A stretch of 35,570 nt of DNA from Rhodoferax sp. Its GTDB lineage: Bacteria; Pseudomonadota; Gammaproteobacteria; Burkholderiales; Burkholderiaceae_C. The position numbers were made by a program, and so were the translations under genes. Positions 17,378-27,345 of this stretch are shown one piece after another. The stretch covers positions 1-35,570 of the forward strand of contig NZ_JACUUE010000009.1 of NCBI RefSeq assembly GCF_014859475.1, given 5' to 3'. Under the pieces are notes generated by a model that was not told the DNA's origin, ran no database searches, and saw nothing but the letters and a program-made list of their open reading frames with translations. Each line of letters starts with the position of its first letter. Within the stretch, counting starts at the first letter, position 1.

Positions 17378-18541
17378 TCAAGCCTGCAACAAGATACGCA
17401 ACATGCGCCGCAGCGGCTCGGCCGCGCCCCACAGCAATTGGTCACCAATGGTAAAGGCGCCCACATACTCAGGGCCCATCGCCAGTTTGCGGATCCGGCC
17501 CACGGGAATGGTGAGCGTACCCGTCACAGCGACCGGGGTCAAATCCTTGATGGTGGCCTCACGCGTATTGGGCACCACTTTGACCCAGGCGTTGTCGGCG
17601 GCCAGCATGGCTTCGATATCCGCCGATGGCACATTCTTTTTGAGCTTGAAAGTAAGCGCCTGGCTGTGGCAGCGCATGGCACCCACGCGCACGCAAAAGC
17701 CGTCCACCGGAGTCTCGGCACGGCCAAAGGCGGCACCCTGGCCCAAAATCTTGTTGGTCTCGGCCATGCCTTTCCACTCTTCTCGCGACAGGCCCCAACC
17801 GGGCTCGTCGGATTGTTTGCCAAGCCCCATGTCCTTGTCAATCCAGGGAATCAGCGAGCCACCCAGCGGCACGCCAAAATTGGCAGTCTCAGAGGCGCTC
17901 AGGGCGCGCTGTTTGGCAATCACCTTGCGGTCGATTTCCAGAATGGCCGATTTGGGGTCGTCGAGCAAGGCCTTGACTTCAGCGTTGAGCGTGCCGAACT
18001 GCGTCAGCAACTCGCGCATGTGCTGGGCACCGCCACCGCTGGCCGCCTGGTAGGTTTGCGTGCTCATCCATTCGACCAGACCCGCCTTGAACAGCGCACC
18101 CACGCCCATCAGCATGCAGCTCACGGTGCAGTTGCCGCCAACCCAGTTGTTGCCGCCGTTTTTCAGCGCGGTCTGGATCACCGGCAGATTGACCGGATCG
18201 AGGATGATGATGGCGTCGTCTTTCATGCGCAGGGTCGAGGCAGCATCGATCCAGTGACCGTTCCAGCCCGCAGCACGCAATTTGGGAAAGACTGCCGTGG
18301 TGTAGTCGCCACCCTGAGCGCTGATGATGATGTCGCATTTTTTCAGGGCATCAATGTCGAACGCATCTTTCAGCGTGGTTTCGTTTTTGGCCCACGACGG
18401 CGCTGCGCCACCGGCGTTGGAAGTGGAGAAAAACACCGGCTCAATCAAGGCAAAATCGCCCTCGGTTTGCATGCGGTCCATCAACACCGAACCCACCATG
18501 CCGCGCCAGCCCACCAAACCCACCAAGTTACCGACTTTCAT
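17378..18541 (-). CDS. asd: Aspartate-semialdehyde dehydrogenase
   Basis: Reduces aspartyl phosphate to aspartate semialdehyde, the branch point to lysine, diaminopimelate, threonine and methionine. From ATG 18541 the protein is 387 aa, starting [18 protein letters not shown]; the frame is open to 18562 but those residues are not conserved. AAAGGG precedes the start. The catalytic Cys is in [11 protein letters not shown] (about residue 138 from this start). The long N-terminus and sequence type match the Gram-negative enteric form. It lies 73 bases after leuB and is separated from fimV by 165 bases in which I see no gene. Confidence 0.96.
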   Translation of the reverse strand: MKVGNLVGLVGWRGMVGSVLMDRMQTEGDFALIEPVFFSTSNAGGAAPSWAKNETTLKDAFDIDALKKCDIIISAQGGDYTTAVFPKLRAAGWNGHWIDAASTLRMKDDAIIILDPVNLPVIQTALKNGGNNWVGGNCTVSCMLMGVGALFKAGLVEWMSTQTYQAASGGGAQHMRELLTQFGTLNAEVKALLDDPKSAILEIDRKVIAKQRALSASETANFGVPLGGSLIPWIDKDMGLGKQSDEPGWGLSREEWKGMAETNKILGQGAAFGRAETPVDGFCVRVGAMRCHSQALTFKLKKNVPSADIEAMLAADNAWVKVVPNTREATIKDLTPVAVTGTLTIPVGRIRKLAMGPEYVGAFTIGDQLLWGAAEPLRRMLRILLQA

Positions 18542-18614
18542 CACAAACCCTTTTCGTAACAATTAAACATTTACCAACTTACGGGGCAAACAGACCCGTT
18601 TGCCGTGCCGCAAA

Positions 18615-19700
18615 TTACCTCAGCGCCTTGACCACCGCATCGCCCATTTCGCGGGTACTGACACGCGTGTTGCCTGCACTGAAAATGTCGGCCGTGCGCA
18701 AGCCCTGCGCCAGCACAGCCTTGACCGCCGCCTCGATGCGATCTGCCGCCTGCGCCTGGTTCAGGCTGAAGCGCAGCATCATGGCCGCGCTCAAAATAGT
18801 GGCCAGCGGGTTGGCAATGCCTTGGCCGGCAATGTCGGGGGCGCTGCCGTGGCTGGGCTCGAACAGGCCTTGGTTGTTGGCGTTCATGGAGGCCGAGGGC
18901 AACATGCCGATGGATCCGGTAAGCATGGACGCCTCGTCGCTGAGGATGTCACCAAACATGTTGCCGGTGACCACCACATCAAATTTCTTGGGCGCGCGCA
19001 CCAGTTGCATGGCGGCGTTGTCCACGTACATGTGGTCGAGCGCAATATCGGGGTACTGCAGGCCGACCTCGGTGACGATGTCTTTCCAGAACTGAAAAGT
19101 TTCCAGCACGTTGGCTTTGTCCACGCTGGTGACGCGCCCCTCGGAGCCCGCGGCCTTGCGCGTGCGTGCCGCCTGAAAAGCCACATGAGCGATACGCTCG
19201 ATCTCGGGGCGGCTGTAGCGCATGGTGTCAAAGGCTTCCTCGCTGCCCGGGAAATGCCCATCAACGGCGACGCGACGGCCACGCGGTTGACCGAAGTAGA
19301 TGTCGCCGGTCAATTCACGGATGATCAAAATATCGAGGCCCGCAATCAGCTCCGGCTTGAGACTGGACGCCTCGACCAGCTGCTCATAACAAATGGCCGG
19401 GCGAAAGTTGGCAAACAATCCGAGGTGCTTGCGCAGGCCCAGAATGGCCTGCTCCGGGCGCAGCGGGCGGTCCAGCGTGTCGTATTTCCAGTCACCCACG
19501 GCACCGAACAGCACAGCATCGGCGTCTTGGGCCAGCTTCAGCGTGGCATCGGGTAAGGGGTGACCATGGGCTTCATAGGCGGCGCCACCCACCAGGGCGG
19601 TTTCCATTTCGAAGCGCAGATCCAGCGCGTGCAACACCTTGACGGCCTCGGCGACGATTTCGGTACCAATCCCGTCACCGGGTAAAACTGCAATTTTCAT
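18615..19700 (-). CDS. leuB: 3-Isopropylmalate dehydrogenase
   Basis: NAD-dependent oxidative decarboxylation of 3-isopropylmalate in leucine synthesis. The 361-aa protein starts [15 protein letters not shown]. Substrate and cofactor motifs are present: [48 protein letters not shown] (metal-binding Asp residues) and [11 protein letters not shown] (NAD site). It follows leuD after 30 bases and leads to asd after 73. Confidence 0.97.
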   Translation of the reverse strand: MKIAVLPGDGIGTEIVAEAVKVLHALDLRFEMETALVGGAAYEAHGHPLPDATLKLAQDADAVLFGAVGDWKYDTLDRPLRPEQAILGLRKHLGLFANFRPAICYEQLVEASSLKPELIAGLDILIIRELTGDIYFGQPRGRRVAVDGHFPGSEEAFDTMRYSRPEIERIAHVAFQAARTRKAAGSEGRVTSVDKANVLETFQFWKDIVTEVGLQYPDIALDHMYVDNAAMQLVRAPKKFDVVVTGNMFGDILSDEASMLTGSIGMLPSASMNANNQGLFEPSHGSAPDIAGQGIANPLATILSAAMMLRFSLNQAQAADRIEAAVKAVLAQGLRTADIFSAGNTRVSTREMGDAVVKALR

Positions 19701-19730
19701 GATTATTTTTTAAGATTCAGAAGAAACAAC

Positions 19731-20381
19731 TCAGGCCAGCATGGTGTGCGCCAACCAGGGTTTTTGTGCCAGGCGTTCGGCCTCGAAAGCTTTGATTTTG
19801 TCGGCATGACGCAGCGTCAGGCCAATGTCGTCCAGACCATTGAGCAGGCAATATTTGCGAAAGGCCTGTACCTCGAAAGGCAGTTCAGTACCATCAGGCC
19901 GGATGACGACCTGGCGCTCGAGGTCAATGGTCAGCGAGTAGCCGGGAAACGCCATGACTTCATTGAACAATTGCGCCACCTGAGATTCAGGCAGCACGAC
20001 CGGCAACAAGCCGTTTTTAAAGCTGTTATTGAAGAAAATATCGGCATAACTCGGAGCGATGATGGCGCGAAAACCATACTGGTCCAGCGCCCAGGGTGCA
20101 TGCTCTCGCGAGGAACCGCAGCCAAAGTTTTTGCGTGCCAGCAGGATGGAGGCACCCTGAAAACGCGGCTGATTCAAGACAAAGTCGGGGTTGGGCTGGC
20201 GGCTGGCGGGGTCTTGGCCGGGATAGCCCGCATCCAGATAACGCCAAGCGTCAAACAAATTTTGGCCGAAGCCGGTTTTGCGGATCGACTTGAGGAACTG
20301 CTTTGGGATGATGGCGTCGGTATCCACATTTTCCCGGTCCATCGGGGCCACAAGCCCCTTGAGCAAGTTGAATTTTTGCAT
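19731..20381 (-). CDS. leuD: 3-Isopropylmalate dehydratase, small subunit
   Basis: Swivelling-domain subunit that pairs with LeuC to isomerise 2- to 3-isopropylmalate. The 216-aa length is normal. Motifs include [20 protein letters not shown] near the N-terminus and [15 protein letters not shown] (about 85-99), the substrate-binding loop. The ATG lies only 9 bases after the stop of the small lipoprotein gene and has a weak ribosome site, so its translation may depend on that gene. Confidence 0.96.
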   Translation of the reverse strand: MQKFNLLKGLVAPMDRENVDTDAIIPKQFLKSIRKTGFGQNLFDAWRYLDAGYPGQDPASRQPNPDFVLNQPRFQGASILLARKNFGCGSSREHAPWALDQYGFRAIIAPSYADIFFNNSFKNGLLPVVLPESQVAQLFNEVMAFPGYSLTIDLERQVVIRPDGTELPFEVQAFRKYCLLNGLDDIGLTLRHADKIKAFEAERLAQKPWLAHTMLA

Positions 20382-20390
20382 GGTGTGCGT

Positions 20391-20522
20391 TTATTTCTTT
20401 TTGGCTGCGTCTTCGATCGTCGAACCTGCTTTTTGCAGGTCCTGGCCGACGCCCTTGACGGTGTTGCAACCGACCAATACCAGCATGGCCGTTGCGATCA
20501 AAAGGGTGCTCAATGATTTCAT
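20391..20522 (-). CDS. Small entericidin-like lipoprotein between leuC and leuD
   Basis: A 43-aa frame with a good AAGGA Shine-Dalgarno. It encodes MKSLSTLLIATAMLVLVGC followed by NTVKGVGQDLQKAG and a Lys-rich end AAKKK. The N-terminus is a lipoprotein signal with lipobox LVGC (Cys19), and the mature part resembles entericidin A/B (the NTVxGxGxDxxxxG pattern). Mature length is 25 residues. Entericidins are small outer-membrane or envelope lipoproteins linked to stress and cell-death control in enteric bacteria. The stop lies 9 bases before leuD and the start 21 bases after leuC, so it is a true member of the leu operon. Its role there is not known to me. Confidence 0.85.
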   Translation of the reverse strand: MKSLSTLLIATAMLVLVGCNTVKGVGQDLQKAGSTIEDAAKKK

Positions 20523-20543
20523 GGTGAAGTCCTTCAGGTTGGC

Positions 20544-21992
20544 TTAAACAAACTTGCGCACATCGACAAAATGGCCATGGATGGCGGCTGCCGCTGCCAT
20601 GGCGGGACTGACCAAATGGGTGCGGCCGCCGGCACCCTGGCGGCCTTCAAAGTTGCGGTTGCTGGTGGAGGCGCAGCGCTCGCCGGGCTCCAGACGGTCG
20701 GCGTTCATCGCCAGACACATCGAGCAACCGGGCTCGCGCCACTCGAACCCCGCCGCAAGAAAAATCTCGTGCAGACCTTCGCGCTCGGCCTGTTCCTTGA
20801 CCAGACCGGAGCCAGGCACCACCATCGCCAGCCGGATGTTTGGCGCCACTTTGCGGCCCAGTGTTTTCACCACGGCGGCGGCTTCGCGCATGTCTTCGAT
20901 GCGGCTGTTGGTGCACGAGCCGATAAACACCTTGTCCACATACAGGTCGCTCAACGCCTTGCCGGGCTCCAGCGCCATGTAGGCCAGCGCGCGCTCGATG
21001 GCACCGCGTTTGTTGGCATCTTTCTCACGATCAGGATCAGGCACCCGGTCATTGATGCCGAGCACCATCTCGGGCGAGGTGCCCCAAGTCACTTGCGGCA
21101 CCAGTTGCGAGGCATCGATGTCGATGACAGCATCAAAGCGGGCATCGGCATCGGAATGCAGGGTCTCCCAGTAAGCCACCGCTTGGCCCCACTCCACTGC
21201 CGCACCGGCTTCGTTGGGGGCGTTGTAGCCGGGGGCCAGCGGGCGGCCCTTGATGTACTGAATGGTCTTGTCGTCCACCGCCACCAGGCCGGCACGGGCA
21301 CCCGCCTCGATGGCCATGTTGCACACCGTCATGCGGCCTTCCATGCTGAGGGCGCGGATGGCTGCACCACCAAACTCAATGGTGTAGCCGGTGCCGCCGG
21401 CGGTACCGATCTTGCCAATGATCGCCAGCACAATGTCCTTGCCACCACAGCCGCGCGGTATGACGCCTTCGACCCGAACAAGCATATTTTTTGCTTTTTT
21501 GGCAAGCAAGGTTTGCGTCGCCATGACGTGTTCGACCTCGCTGGTGCCGATGCCGTGCGCCAGCGCGCCAAAAGCGCCGTGGGTGGAGGTGTGCGAGTCG
21601 CCGCAAACAACGGTCATGCCGGGCAACGTGGCACCGTTTTCAGGGCCGATCACATGCACAATGCCCTGGCGCTGCGACATGAACGGAAAGTAGGCAGCGG
21701 CACCATATTCCTTGATGTTGGCGTCCAGCGCCATCACCTGCTCTTTGCTGGTGGGATCGGTGATGCCGTCATAGCCCAGCTCCCAGCCGGTGGTGGGTGT
21801 GTTGTGGTCGGCCGTGGCCACGATCGAGCTGACGCGCCAGAGCGGCCGCCCGGATTGCCGAAGCCCCTCGAACGCCTGCGGGCTGGTGACTTCATGTACC
21901 AGGTGGCGGTCAATATAGAGCAGCGCGGTGCCGTCTTCTTCGGTGTGGACGACGTGTTCGTCCCAGAGTTTGTCGTAAAGGGTGCGTCCCAT
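20544..21992 (-). CDS. leuC: 3-Isopropylmalate dehydratase, large subunit
   Basis: Aconitase-family subunit carrying a [4Fe-4S] cluster; isomerises isopropylmalate with LeuD. I start at ATG 21992 ([15 protein letters not shown]), preceded by AGGA seven bases upstream; the frame is open to 22013. Length is 482 aa. Cluster cysteines lie in [26 protein letters not shown] and [10 protein letters not shown]. It begins the leu block. A perfect 16-base palindrome and the gltA terminator lie just upstream. leuA is not in this window. Confidence 0.97.
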   Translation of the reverse strand: MGRTLYDKLWDEHVVHTEEDGTALLYIDRHLVHEVTSPQAFEGLRQSGRPLWRVSSIVATADHNTPTTGWELGYDGITDPTSKEQVMALDANIKEYGAAAYFPFMSQRQGIVHVIGPENGATLPGMTVVCGDSHTSTHGAFGALAHGIGTSEVEHVMATQTLLAKKAKNMLVRVEGVIPRGCGGKDIVLAIIGKIGTAGGTGYTIEFGGAAIRALSMEGRMTVCNMAIEAGARAGLVAVDDKTIQYIKGRPLAPGYNAPNEAGAAVEWGQAVAYWETLHSDADARFDAVIDIDASQLVPQVTWGTSPEMVLGINDRVPDPDREKDANKRGAIERALAYMALEPGKALSDLYVDKVFIGSCTNSRIEDMREAAAVVKTLGRKVAPNIRLAMVVPGSGLVKEQAEREGLHEIFLAAGFEWREPGCSMCLAMNADRLEPGERCASTSNRNFEGRQGAGGRTHLVSPAMAAAAAIHGHFVDVRKFV

Positions 21993-22024
21993 GCTTTTTC
22001 CTAGGTGAGTCAAGGATTTTAATC

Positions 22025-22040
22025 GGCTGACGCGTCAGCC
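22025..22040. promoter_or_regulatory. Perfect 16-base palindrome upstream of leuC
   Basis: GGCTGACGCGTCAGCC is its own reverse complement with no spacer. It lies 33-48 bases before the leuC ATG and between that start and the gltA terminator, so it sits in the only space available for a leuC promoter. It could be a repressor or activator site. I could not assign -35/-10 boxes around it. Confidence 0.4.
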
Positions 22041-22051
22041 CGGCCCGAGAC

Positions 22052-22083
22052 AAAAAAACCCGCCGGTGTTACCACCCGGCGGG
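22052..22083 (-). terminator. Rho-independent terminator of the sdh-gltA operon
   Basis: Minus-strand stem CCCGCCGG / CCGGCGGG (22076-22083 with 22059-22066) and a 9-base loop, followed by seven T (complement of 22052-22058). It begins 23 bases after the gltA stop. Confidence 0.92.
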
Positions 22084-22105
22084 CTTGTGTGGCGCGGGGT
22101 TTGTA

Positions 22106-23416
22106 TTAGCGCTCAGCCACAGGCACGACGTTACGCGTCACCGCACCAGTGAACAACTGGCGCGGACGGCCGATTTTGTACTCCGGGTCGCTGATCATTT
22201 CGTTGAGCTGGGCAATCCAGCCAACGGTACGCGCCAAACTGAAGACACCAGTAAACAGGTTGACCGGAATACCGATGGCGCGCTGGACGATGCCAGAGTA
22301 GAAATCAACATTCGGGTAGAGCTTGCGTGACACGAAATAGTCGTCTTCCAGAGCAATTTTTTCAACCTCCTTGGCCAGTTTGAACAAGGGGTCGTTTTCC
22401 AGACCGAGTTCAGCCAGCACCTCGTTGCAGGTTTCCTGCATCAAGGTGGCGCGCGGGTCGTAGTTCTTGTAAACACGGTGACCAAAACCCATCAACTTGA
22501 CGCCGGAATTTTTGTCCTTGACCTGTTCCATAAACTGGCCCACCTTGGCAATGCCGCCCTGGCGCTGGATCTCTTCGAGCATGTTCAGGCAGGCTTCGTT
22601 GGCACCGCCGTGGGCCGGGCCCCACAGGCAGGCGACGCCGGCTGCGATGGCCGCAAACGGGTTGGTGCCCGACGAGCCGCACAAGCGCACGGTCGAAGTG
22701 GAGGCGTTTTGCTCGTGGTCGGCGTGCAAAATAAAAATGCGGTCCAGGGCACGTTCCAGCACCGGGTTGACTACATATTCTTCGCACGGTGTACCGAACA
22801 TCATGCGCAGGAAGTTGCCCGCATAGCTGAGGTCGTTTTGCGGGTACATGTAGGGTTGACCAAGACCGTATTTGTACGCCATGGACACCAGCGTGGGCAT
22901 TTTGGCAATCAGGCGGATGGCCGCGATCTCGCGGTGCGCCGGGTTGTTGATGTCGGTGCTGTCGTGGTAGAACGCCGACAAGCCCCCCACCAGACCCGTC
23001 AGCACAGCCATCGGGTGCGCATCACGGCGGAAACCACGCATGAAAAACTGCATCTGCTCATTGACCATGGTGTGGTTGATGATGAGCCTGTGAAAGTCCT
23101 GGCGCGCCTGCAAATTGGGCAATTCGCCCTTGAGCAGCAAATAGCAGGTATCGAGGTAATCGCACTGACGGGCCAGTTGCTCGATGGGGTAGCCGCGGTA
23201 CAGCAACTCACCCTTGTCGCCATCGATGTAGGTGATGGCGGACTGGCACGAGGCCGTTGACAAAAAGCCCGGGTCATAAGTAAACATGCCGGTTTGACCA
23301 TAGAGCTTGCGAATATCGATCACATCCGGGCCGACAGTGCCCTGGTAAACCGGCAGTTCGACGCTCGGACTGCCATTGCTAAACGACAGGGTGGCTTTGT
23401 TTTCAGCTAGCTTCAT
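22106..23416 (-). CDS. gltA: Citrate synthase
   Basis: Condenses acetyl-CoA and oxaloacetate to citrate, the entry step of the TCA cycle. The 436-aa protein is the large Gram-negative (hexameric, NADH-sensitive) type by length and sequence. Catalytic motifs are [16 protein letters not shown] (His), [13 protein letters not shown] (His) and the Asp region near [10 protein letters not shown]. The ATG overlaps the sdhE stop as ATGA, and the operon ends at the strong terminator behind it. Placement after sdhCDABE puts it under the same promoter. Confidence 0.98.
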   Translation of the reverse strand: MKLAENKATLSFSNGSPSVELPVYQGTVGPDVIDIRKLYGQTGMFTYDPGFLSTASCQSAITYIDGDKGELLYRGYPIEQLARQCDYLDTCYLLLKGELPNLQARQDFHRLIINHTMVNEQMQFFMRGFRRDAHPMAVLTGLVGGLSAFYHDSTDINNPAHREIAAIRLIAKMPTLVSMAYKYGLGQPYMYPQNDLSYAGNFLRMMFGTPCEEYVVNPVLERALDRIFILHADHEQNASTSTVRLCGSSGTNPFAAIAAGVACLWGPAHGGANEACLNMLEEIQRQGGIAKVGQFMEQVKDKNSGVKLMGFGHRVYKNYDPRATLMQETCNEVLAELGLENDPLFKLAKEVEKIALEDDYFVSRKLYPNVDFYSGIVQRAIGIPVNLFTGVFSLARTVGWIAQLNEMISDPEYKIGRPRQLFTGAVTRNVVPVAER

Positions 23417-23724
23417 AGTAACCTTTCAAGTGGTAATTTCAACATTTCCAAAACTTCGCAAACTTCGTCTTGCACCAGATTGGCATCGATTTGGGCCAAG
23501 GTTTTACGCCCAAGATTCAAATCCAGCAAATCTGAATCGCTCAAGTCCATTAGAGCGTTCAGACCTTGCACCTGCTTGACAGTGAGCGTGGTTGCAAACC
23601 TTTTGAAAAAACGTTCGATGAAAATATCGTTTTCCAGCAGGCCGCGGCGGCAACGCCACCGCAGCTTGCTTAAAACCCGTTCGTCGATCAGTTCGTCGCC
23701 TGCTGCCTTGCTCGGTGTTTGCAT
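23413..23724 (-). CDS. sdhE: Succinate dehydrogenase assembly factor SdhE
   Basis: Small soluble protein that helps attach FAD covalently to SdhA. I start at ATG 23722-23724, two bases past the sdhB stop, giving 103 aa; a longer frame to 23766 would overlap sdhB. The family motif RGxxE is present as [11 protein letters not shown] (about residues 24-34). The position between sdhB and gltA is common in proteobacteria. It overlaps gltA by 4 bases. Confidence 0.92.
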   Translation of the reverse strand: MQTPSKAAGDELIDERVLSKLRWRCRRGLLENDIFIERFFKRFATTLTVKQVQGLNALMDLSDSDLLDLNLGRKTLAQIDANLVQDEVCEVLEMLKLPLERLL

Positions 23725-23725
23725 A

Positions 23726-24430
23726 TCAGATGGCGCGACGCACCATGAGTTCCTTGATCTTGCCAATCGCCTTGGTCGGGTTCAAGCCCTTGGGGCAGAC
23801 ATCGACGCAATTCATGATGGTGGTGCAGCGGAACAGACGGTACGGGTCTTCGAGGTTGTCCAGGCGCTCACTGGTGGCCTCGTCGCGGCTGTCGGCGATG
23901 AAGCGGTAGGCTTGCAGCAAGCCGGCGGGACCCACAAACTTGTCGGGATTCCACCAGAACACAGGGCAACTGGTGGAGCAACTGGCGCACAAAATGCACT
24001 CGTAAAGGCCGTTGAGTTCGTCGCGCTCTTCGGGGCTTTGCAGGCGTTCTTTCTCGGGTGGCCGGGTCTCGTTGATAAGGTAAGGCTTGATCGAATGGTA
24101 CTGCTTGAAGAACAAGGTCATGTCAACAATCAGGTCGCGAATGACGGGCAGACCCGGCAGCGGCTTCAACACGATAGTGTCTGGCAAGGTGCGCATGTTG
24201 ATCAGACAAGCCAAGCCGTTTTTGCCGTTGATGTTCATGGCATCTGAGCCGCAAATGCCTTCGCGGCATGAGCGCCGGTACGAGAGCGTCGGGTCGAGCG
24301 CCTTGAGCTTGACGAGAACATCAAGCAGCATGCGCTCACTGCCATCAAGCTCTAGCTCTAGCGTCTGCATGTAGGGCTTGCTGTCGGTGTCCGGGTTGTA
24401 ACGGTAAATTTGGAAGGTGCGTTTTGCCAT
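23726..24430 (-). CDS. sdhB: Succinate dehydrogenase iron-sulfur subunit
   Basis: Electron-transfer subunit carrying three clusters. The 234-aa protein has the [2Fe-2S] ligands Cys55, Cys60, Asp63 and Cys75 (SCREGICGSDA, NGLACL); Asp at position 63 also occurs in the E. coli protein. The remaining clusters use ECILCASCSTSCP (Cys145, 148, 151, 155) and NCVDVCPKG (Cys208, 212) with Cys202. It lies 25 bases after sdhA with a GGAG ribosome site. Confidence 0.98.
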   Translation of the reverse strand: MAKRTFQIYRYNPDTDSKPYMQTLELELDGSERMLLDVLVKLKALDPTLSYRRSCREGICGSDAMNINGKNGLACLINMRTLPDTIVLKPLPGLPVIRDLIVDMTLFFKQYHSIKPYLINETRPPEKERLQSPEERDELNGLYECILCASCSTSCPVFWWNPDKFVGPAGLLQAYRFIADSRDEATSERLDNLEDPYRLFRCTTIMNCVDVCPKGLNPTKAIGKIKELMVRRAI

Positions 24431-24455
24431 AAAAATTCTCCTTGACTGTTCCAGA

Positions 24456-26258
24456 TCAGAATGTGCGGACTTTGGGGGCGATCGACTCGGCGGTCAAGGG
24501 CTTGAGCACCACCGGCTTGTAGCTCAGGCTGTTGGTTGCCTTGTCCCACAAGGTGTGCTTGAGCCAATTGACGTCATCGCGTCCCAGCGGGCAGGTCGGA
24601 TCGTCAGCTGGGCGGTCGTAGTCGAGCACGCTGTGGGCACCGCGGCATTCCTTGCGGGCCGCAGCCGAGACCATGGTTGCTTGCGCCACTTCAATCATGT
24701 TGTCAACTTCGAGGGCCTCGATACGGTCGCTGTTGAACACCTTTGACTTGTCTTTCAAGCCCATGCCGGCCACGCGTTCACGCAGTGCGGCAATCTTTTG
24801 GACCCCTTCGTCCATACTGGCCTGTGTACGGAACACACCCGCGTGCAGCTGCATTGCGGCGCGAATGTCGCCCGCCACCACTTGGGAATATTCACCCGAG
24901 GTGCTCTTGTCGAGCTGGTTCAAGCGCTCCAGGGACTTGGTGGCAGCATCTGCCGGCAGCGGTTTATGGTCGGCGGTCTTTTTGGATTGTTCGATGATGT
25001 GATTGCCAGCCGCAAAACCGAACACAATGATGTCGAGCAACGAATTGCAGCCCAGCCGGTTGGCACCGTGCACGCTGACGCAGGAGCATTCGCCCACCGC
25101 GTAAAGTCCATTAACGATTTCCTGCTGGCCATTCTTGGGCGCCACCACCTGACCGGAAATGCTGCTTGGGATGCCGCCCATCTGGTAGTGGTTGGTGGGC
25201 ACCACGGGAATGGGCTCTTTGGTGATATCGACGTTGGCGAAGTTGTGGCCGATTTCCTGCACGCTTGGCAAGCGCAAGGCGATGGTGTCGGCACCCAGGT
25301 GCGTCATGTCGAGGTTGATGTAGTCTTTTTTCGGACCGCAGCCACGGCCTTCCTTGATTTCCTGGTCCATGCAGCGCGAGACAAAGTCGCGTGTGGCCAG
25401 GTCTTTGTAGGCCGGCGCATAACGCTCCATGAAACGCTCGCCTTCGCTGTTGCGCAAAATAGCCCCTTCACCACGGCAGCCTTCGGTCAGCAGCACACCG
25501 GCGCCATACACGCCAGTGGGGTGGAATTGCCAGAATTCCATGTCCTGCAGCGGGATGCCGGCGCGTGCCGCCATGCCCAGACCGTCGCCGGTGTTGATGT
25601 AGGCGTTGGTCGAGGCGGCAAAAATGCGCCCGGCTCCGCCGGTGGCGAGCAGCACGTTCTTGGCCTGCAAGATGTGCATTTCACCGGTTTCCATTTCGAG
25701 CGCGGTCACGCCGACCACGTCGCCATCGGCATCGCGAATCAGGTCGAGCGCCATCCACTCAACGAAGAAGTTGGTGCGCGCCTTGACGTTTTGCTGGTAC
25801 AGGGTGTGCAGCATGGCATGGCCGGTGCGGTCGGCCGCGGCGCAAGCGCGTTGCACGGCCTTTTCGCCGTGGTTGCTGGTGTGGCCACCAAACGGACGTT
25901 GATAGATGGTGCCGTCAGGGTTACGGTCGAAGGGCATGCCATAGTGCTCAAGGTCATAGACCACCTTGGGCGCTTCGCGGCACATGAACTCGATGGCATC
26001 CTGGTCGCCGAGCCAGTCGCCGCCCTTGATGGTGTCGTAAAAGTGAAAATCCCAGTTGTCTTCGTTCATGTTGGACAGCGACGCGGCAATGCCGCCTTGC
26101 GCCGCCACCGTGTGCGAGCGGGTCGGGAACACCTTGGAAAGTACCGCCACGTTCAGGCCGGCATTGGCCAGTTGCAGCGACGCGCTCATGCCGGAGCCAC
26201 CGGCTCCGACGATGACGACGTCAAATTTACGCGTAGAGATTTTTGAAGTTGCAGTCAT
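24456..26258 (-). CDS. sdhA: Succinate dehydrogenase flavoprotein subunit
   Basis: Catalytic subunit oxidising succinate to fumarate at the inner face of the membrane. The 600-aa protein has the dinucleotide fold VVIVGAGGSGMSA (about 14-26) and the FAD-linking His49 in TRSHTVAAQGG. The active-site Arg/His regions include HQIP-type HYQMGG and GCNSLLDIIVFG. The C-terminal Arg-rich stretch RKECRGAHS is conserved. No odd features; it follows sdhD after 81 bases. Confidence 0.98.
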   Translation of the reverse strand: MTATSKISTRKFDVVIVGAGGSGMSASLQLANAGLNVAVLSKVFPTRSHTVAAQGGIAASLSNMNEDNWDFHFYDTIKGGDWLGDQDAIEFMCREAPKVVYDLEHYGMPFDRNPDGTIYQRPFGGHTSNHGEKAVQRACAAADRTGHAMLHTLYQQNVKARTNFFVEWMALDLIRDADGDVVGVTALEMETGEMHILQAKNVLLATGGAGRIFAASTNAYINTGDGLGMAARAGIPLQDMEFWQFHPTGVYGAGVLLTEGCRGEGAILRNSEGERFMERYAPAYKDLATRDFVSRCMDQEIKEGRGCGPKKDYINLDMTHLGADTIALRLPSVQEIGHNFANVDITKEPIPVVPTNHYQMGGIPSSISGQVVAPKNGQQEIVNGLYAVGECSCVSVHGANRLGCNSLLDIIVFGFAAGNHIIEQSKKTADHKPLPADAATKSLERLNQLDKSTSGEYSQVVAGDIRAAMQLHAGVFRTQASMDEGVQKIAALRERVAGMGLKDKSKVFNSDRIEALEVDNMIEVAQATMVSAAARKECRGAHSVLDYDRPADDPTCPLGRDDVNWLKHTLWDKATNSLSYKPVVLKPLTAESIAPKVRTF

Positions 26259-26339
26259 GATGAATTTTGTCTTGGTTATGAATTACTGCACGCCCTGACA
26301 TAAGCCGGGCATACAAAGGCCTGTCGTTCTGTTGCAGGC

Positions 26340-26705
26340 TTAAAGGCGCCACAGGGCTTCGATGGCACCGCCGGTACAGGCGACCAGCCAGGCAATGGCA
26401 AACACGTGCATGACAAAACGCACGCCGTAAGGTTTGACGTAATCCTGAAAAATGTTGCGCATGCCAACCCAAACATGCCAAAGCAGGGAAAGAATGACCA
26501 GGAAGGTCAGCGATTTCATCCATTGCGGCGAAAAGATGCCGGCCCACAGCTCGTATCCGATCGGGCCCTTGCTGAAGATGAGTTGTGCAATCACCAGCAC
26601 GGTGAACAAAGCCATGATGACGGCAGTGACGCGCTGCGACAACCAGTCGCGCATGCCATAGTGAGCGCCAACAACCAGGCGGTGGGATCCGAAATTGACA
26701 GACAT
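26340..26705 (-). CDS. sdhD: Succinate dehydrogenase membrane anchor subunit SdhD
   Basis: A 121-aa membrane anchor with three hydrophobic helices (about 24-46, 62-82, 95-117). It shows SQRVTAVIM near helix 1, His77 in LLWHVWVGM as a possible heme-side residue, and QDYVKP (Tyr89), which aligns with the quinone-site Tyr of E. coli SdhD. It pairs with SdhC to hold heme b and bind ubiquinone. It follows sdhC after 15 bases. Confidence 0.92.
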   Translation of the reverse strand: MSVNFGSHRLVVGAHYGMRDWLSQRVTAVIMALFTVLVIAQLIFSKGPIGYELWAGIFSPQWMKSLTFLVILSLLWHVWVGMRNIFQDYVKPYGVRFVMHVFAIAWLVACTGGAIEALWRL

Positions 26706-26720
26706 GTGTATCTCCTGAAC

Positions 26721-27164
26721 TTAGTAAAGACCGAAAAGTTTGGCGCCCAGCACCAGTGTGAGCGTGAGGGTCAGCACCAGAACCGCTGCCGCAGTCTGAC
26801 GGCCGAAGTCCTTGGTCACGTGCTCGTGGTGCGTGTCCATCCAAAGGTGGCGCAGACCCGCAATGAAATGGTGAAGGCTGGCCCAGATGACACCCAAAGC
26901 CACCAACTTCCAGATGAAGCCTGGCAAACCCAGCATGCCCTCATTGAAGGCCGACTTGAATTTGAGGAAAGAAATTTCGGAAGAGATGGAGTTGTCAAAC
27001 ATCCAGATGATGAAGGGCATCAGGAAAAAAAGAATAGCGCCGCTGACCCGATGCATGCCAGACGCAATCGAAGCAATTGGCCATCGGTAGCTGATGAGCG
27101 AGGCGCCATCAATGTTGTAAAACTCTGGACGTTTTTTTGCTGTGTTAGCCGCTGATTCAGACAT
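26721..27164 (-). CDS. sdhC: Succinate dehydrogenase cytochrome b556 subunit SdhC
   Basis: A 147-aa heme-binding membrane anchor, first gene of sdhCDAB-sdhE-gltA. After a soluble N-terminus come three hydrophobic helices. The motif LHHFIAGLRHLWMD (about 97-110) includes His99, which aligns with the E. coli heme ligand. RPEFYNIDG and SGMHRVSGAILF near the start are SdhC-typical. The upstream 181-base gap holds an FNR/ANR-type site. The ribosome site is weak (GAAAG). Confidence 0.93.
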   Translation of the reverse strand: MSESAANTAKKRPEFYNIDGASLISYRWPIASIASGMHRVSGAILFFLMPFIIWMFDNSISSEISFLKFKSAFNEGMLGLPGFIWKLVALGVIWASLHHFIAGLRHLWMDTHHEHVTKDFGRQTAAAVLVLTLTLTLVLGAKLFGLY

Positions 27165-27263
27165 ACGATGCTTTCATGGTTAGTTAACGACTGGATACCC
27201 GCGTGTGTAATGAGAACCGGTAAATTCTATTGCAACGCTGCAGGCGCCAGACCTGTCCGTCGT

Positions 27264-27277
27264 TTGATGTCAATCAA
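27264..27277. promoter_or_regulatory. FNR/ANR-type site upstream of the sdh-gltA operon
   Basis: TTGAT-GTCA-ATCAA matches the FNR/ANR consensus TTGATNNNNATCAA exactly, and the arms extend to GTTTGAT/ATCAAAC (27262-27279). It lies 100 bases before the sdhC ATG. FNR-type regulators sense low oxygen through a [4Fe-4S] cluster and repress sdh in E. coli. I could not place the promoter, so whether this site represses or activates is open. Confidence 0.65.
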
Positions 27278-27345
27278 ACATTTTCTTTAAATACAGAAGG
27301 ATGACACACCAAACAGACTTCAAGCTGACAGTGCTACGGAAACAG

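Noticed and set aside
24798-26246. 482-codon plus-strand frame opposite sdhA (and a similar 477-codon frame opposite leuC)
   Set aside because: Long antisense frames are expected opposite high-GC genes. The His- and Val-rich sequence mirrors the codon use of the sense gene and has no motifs.
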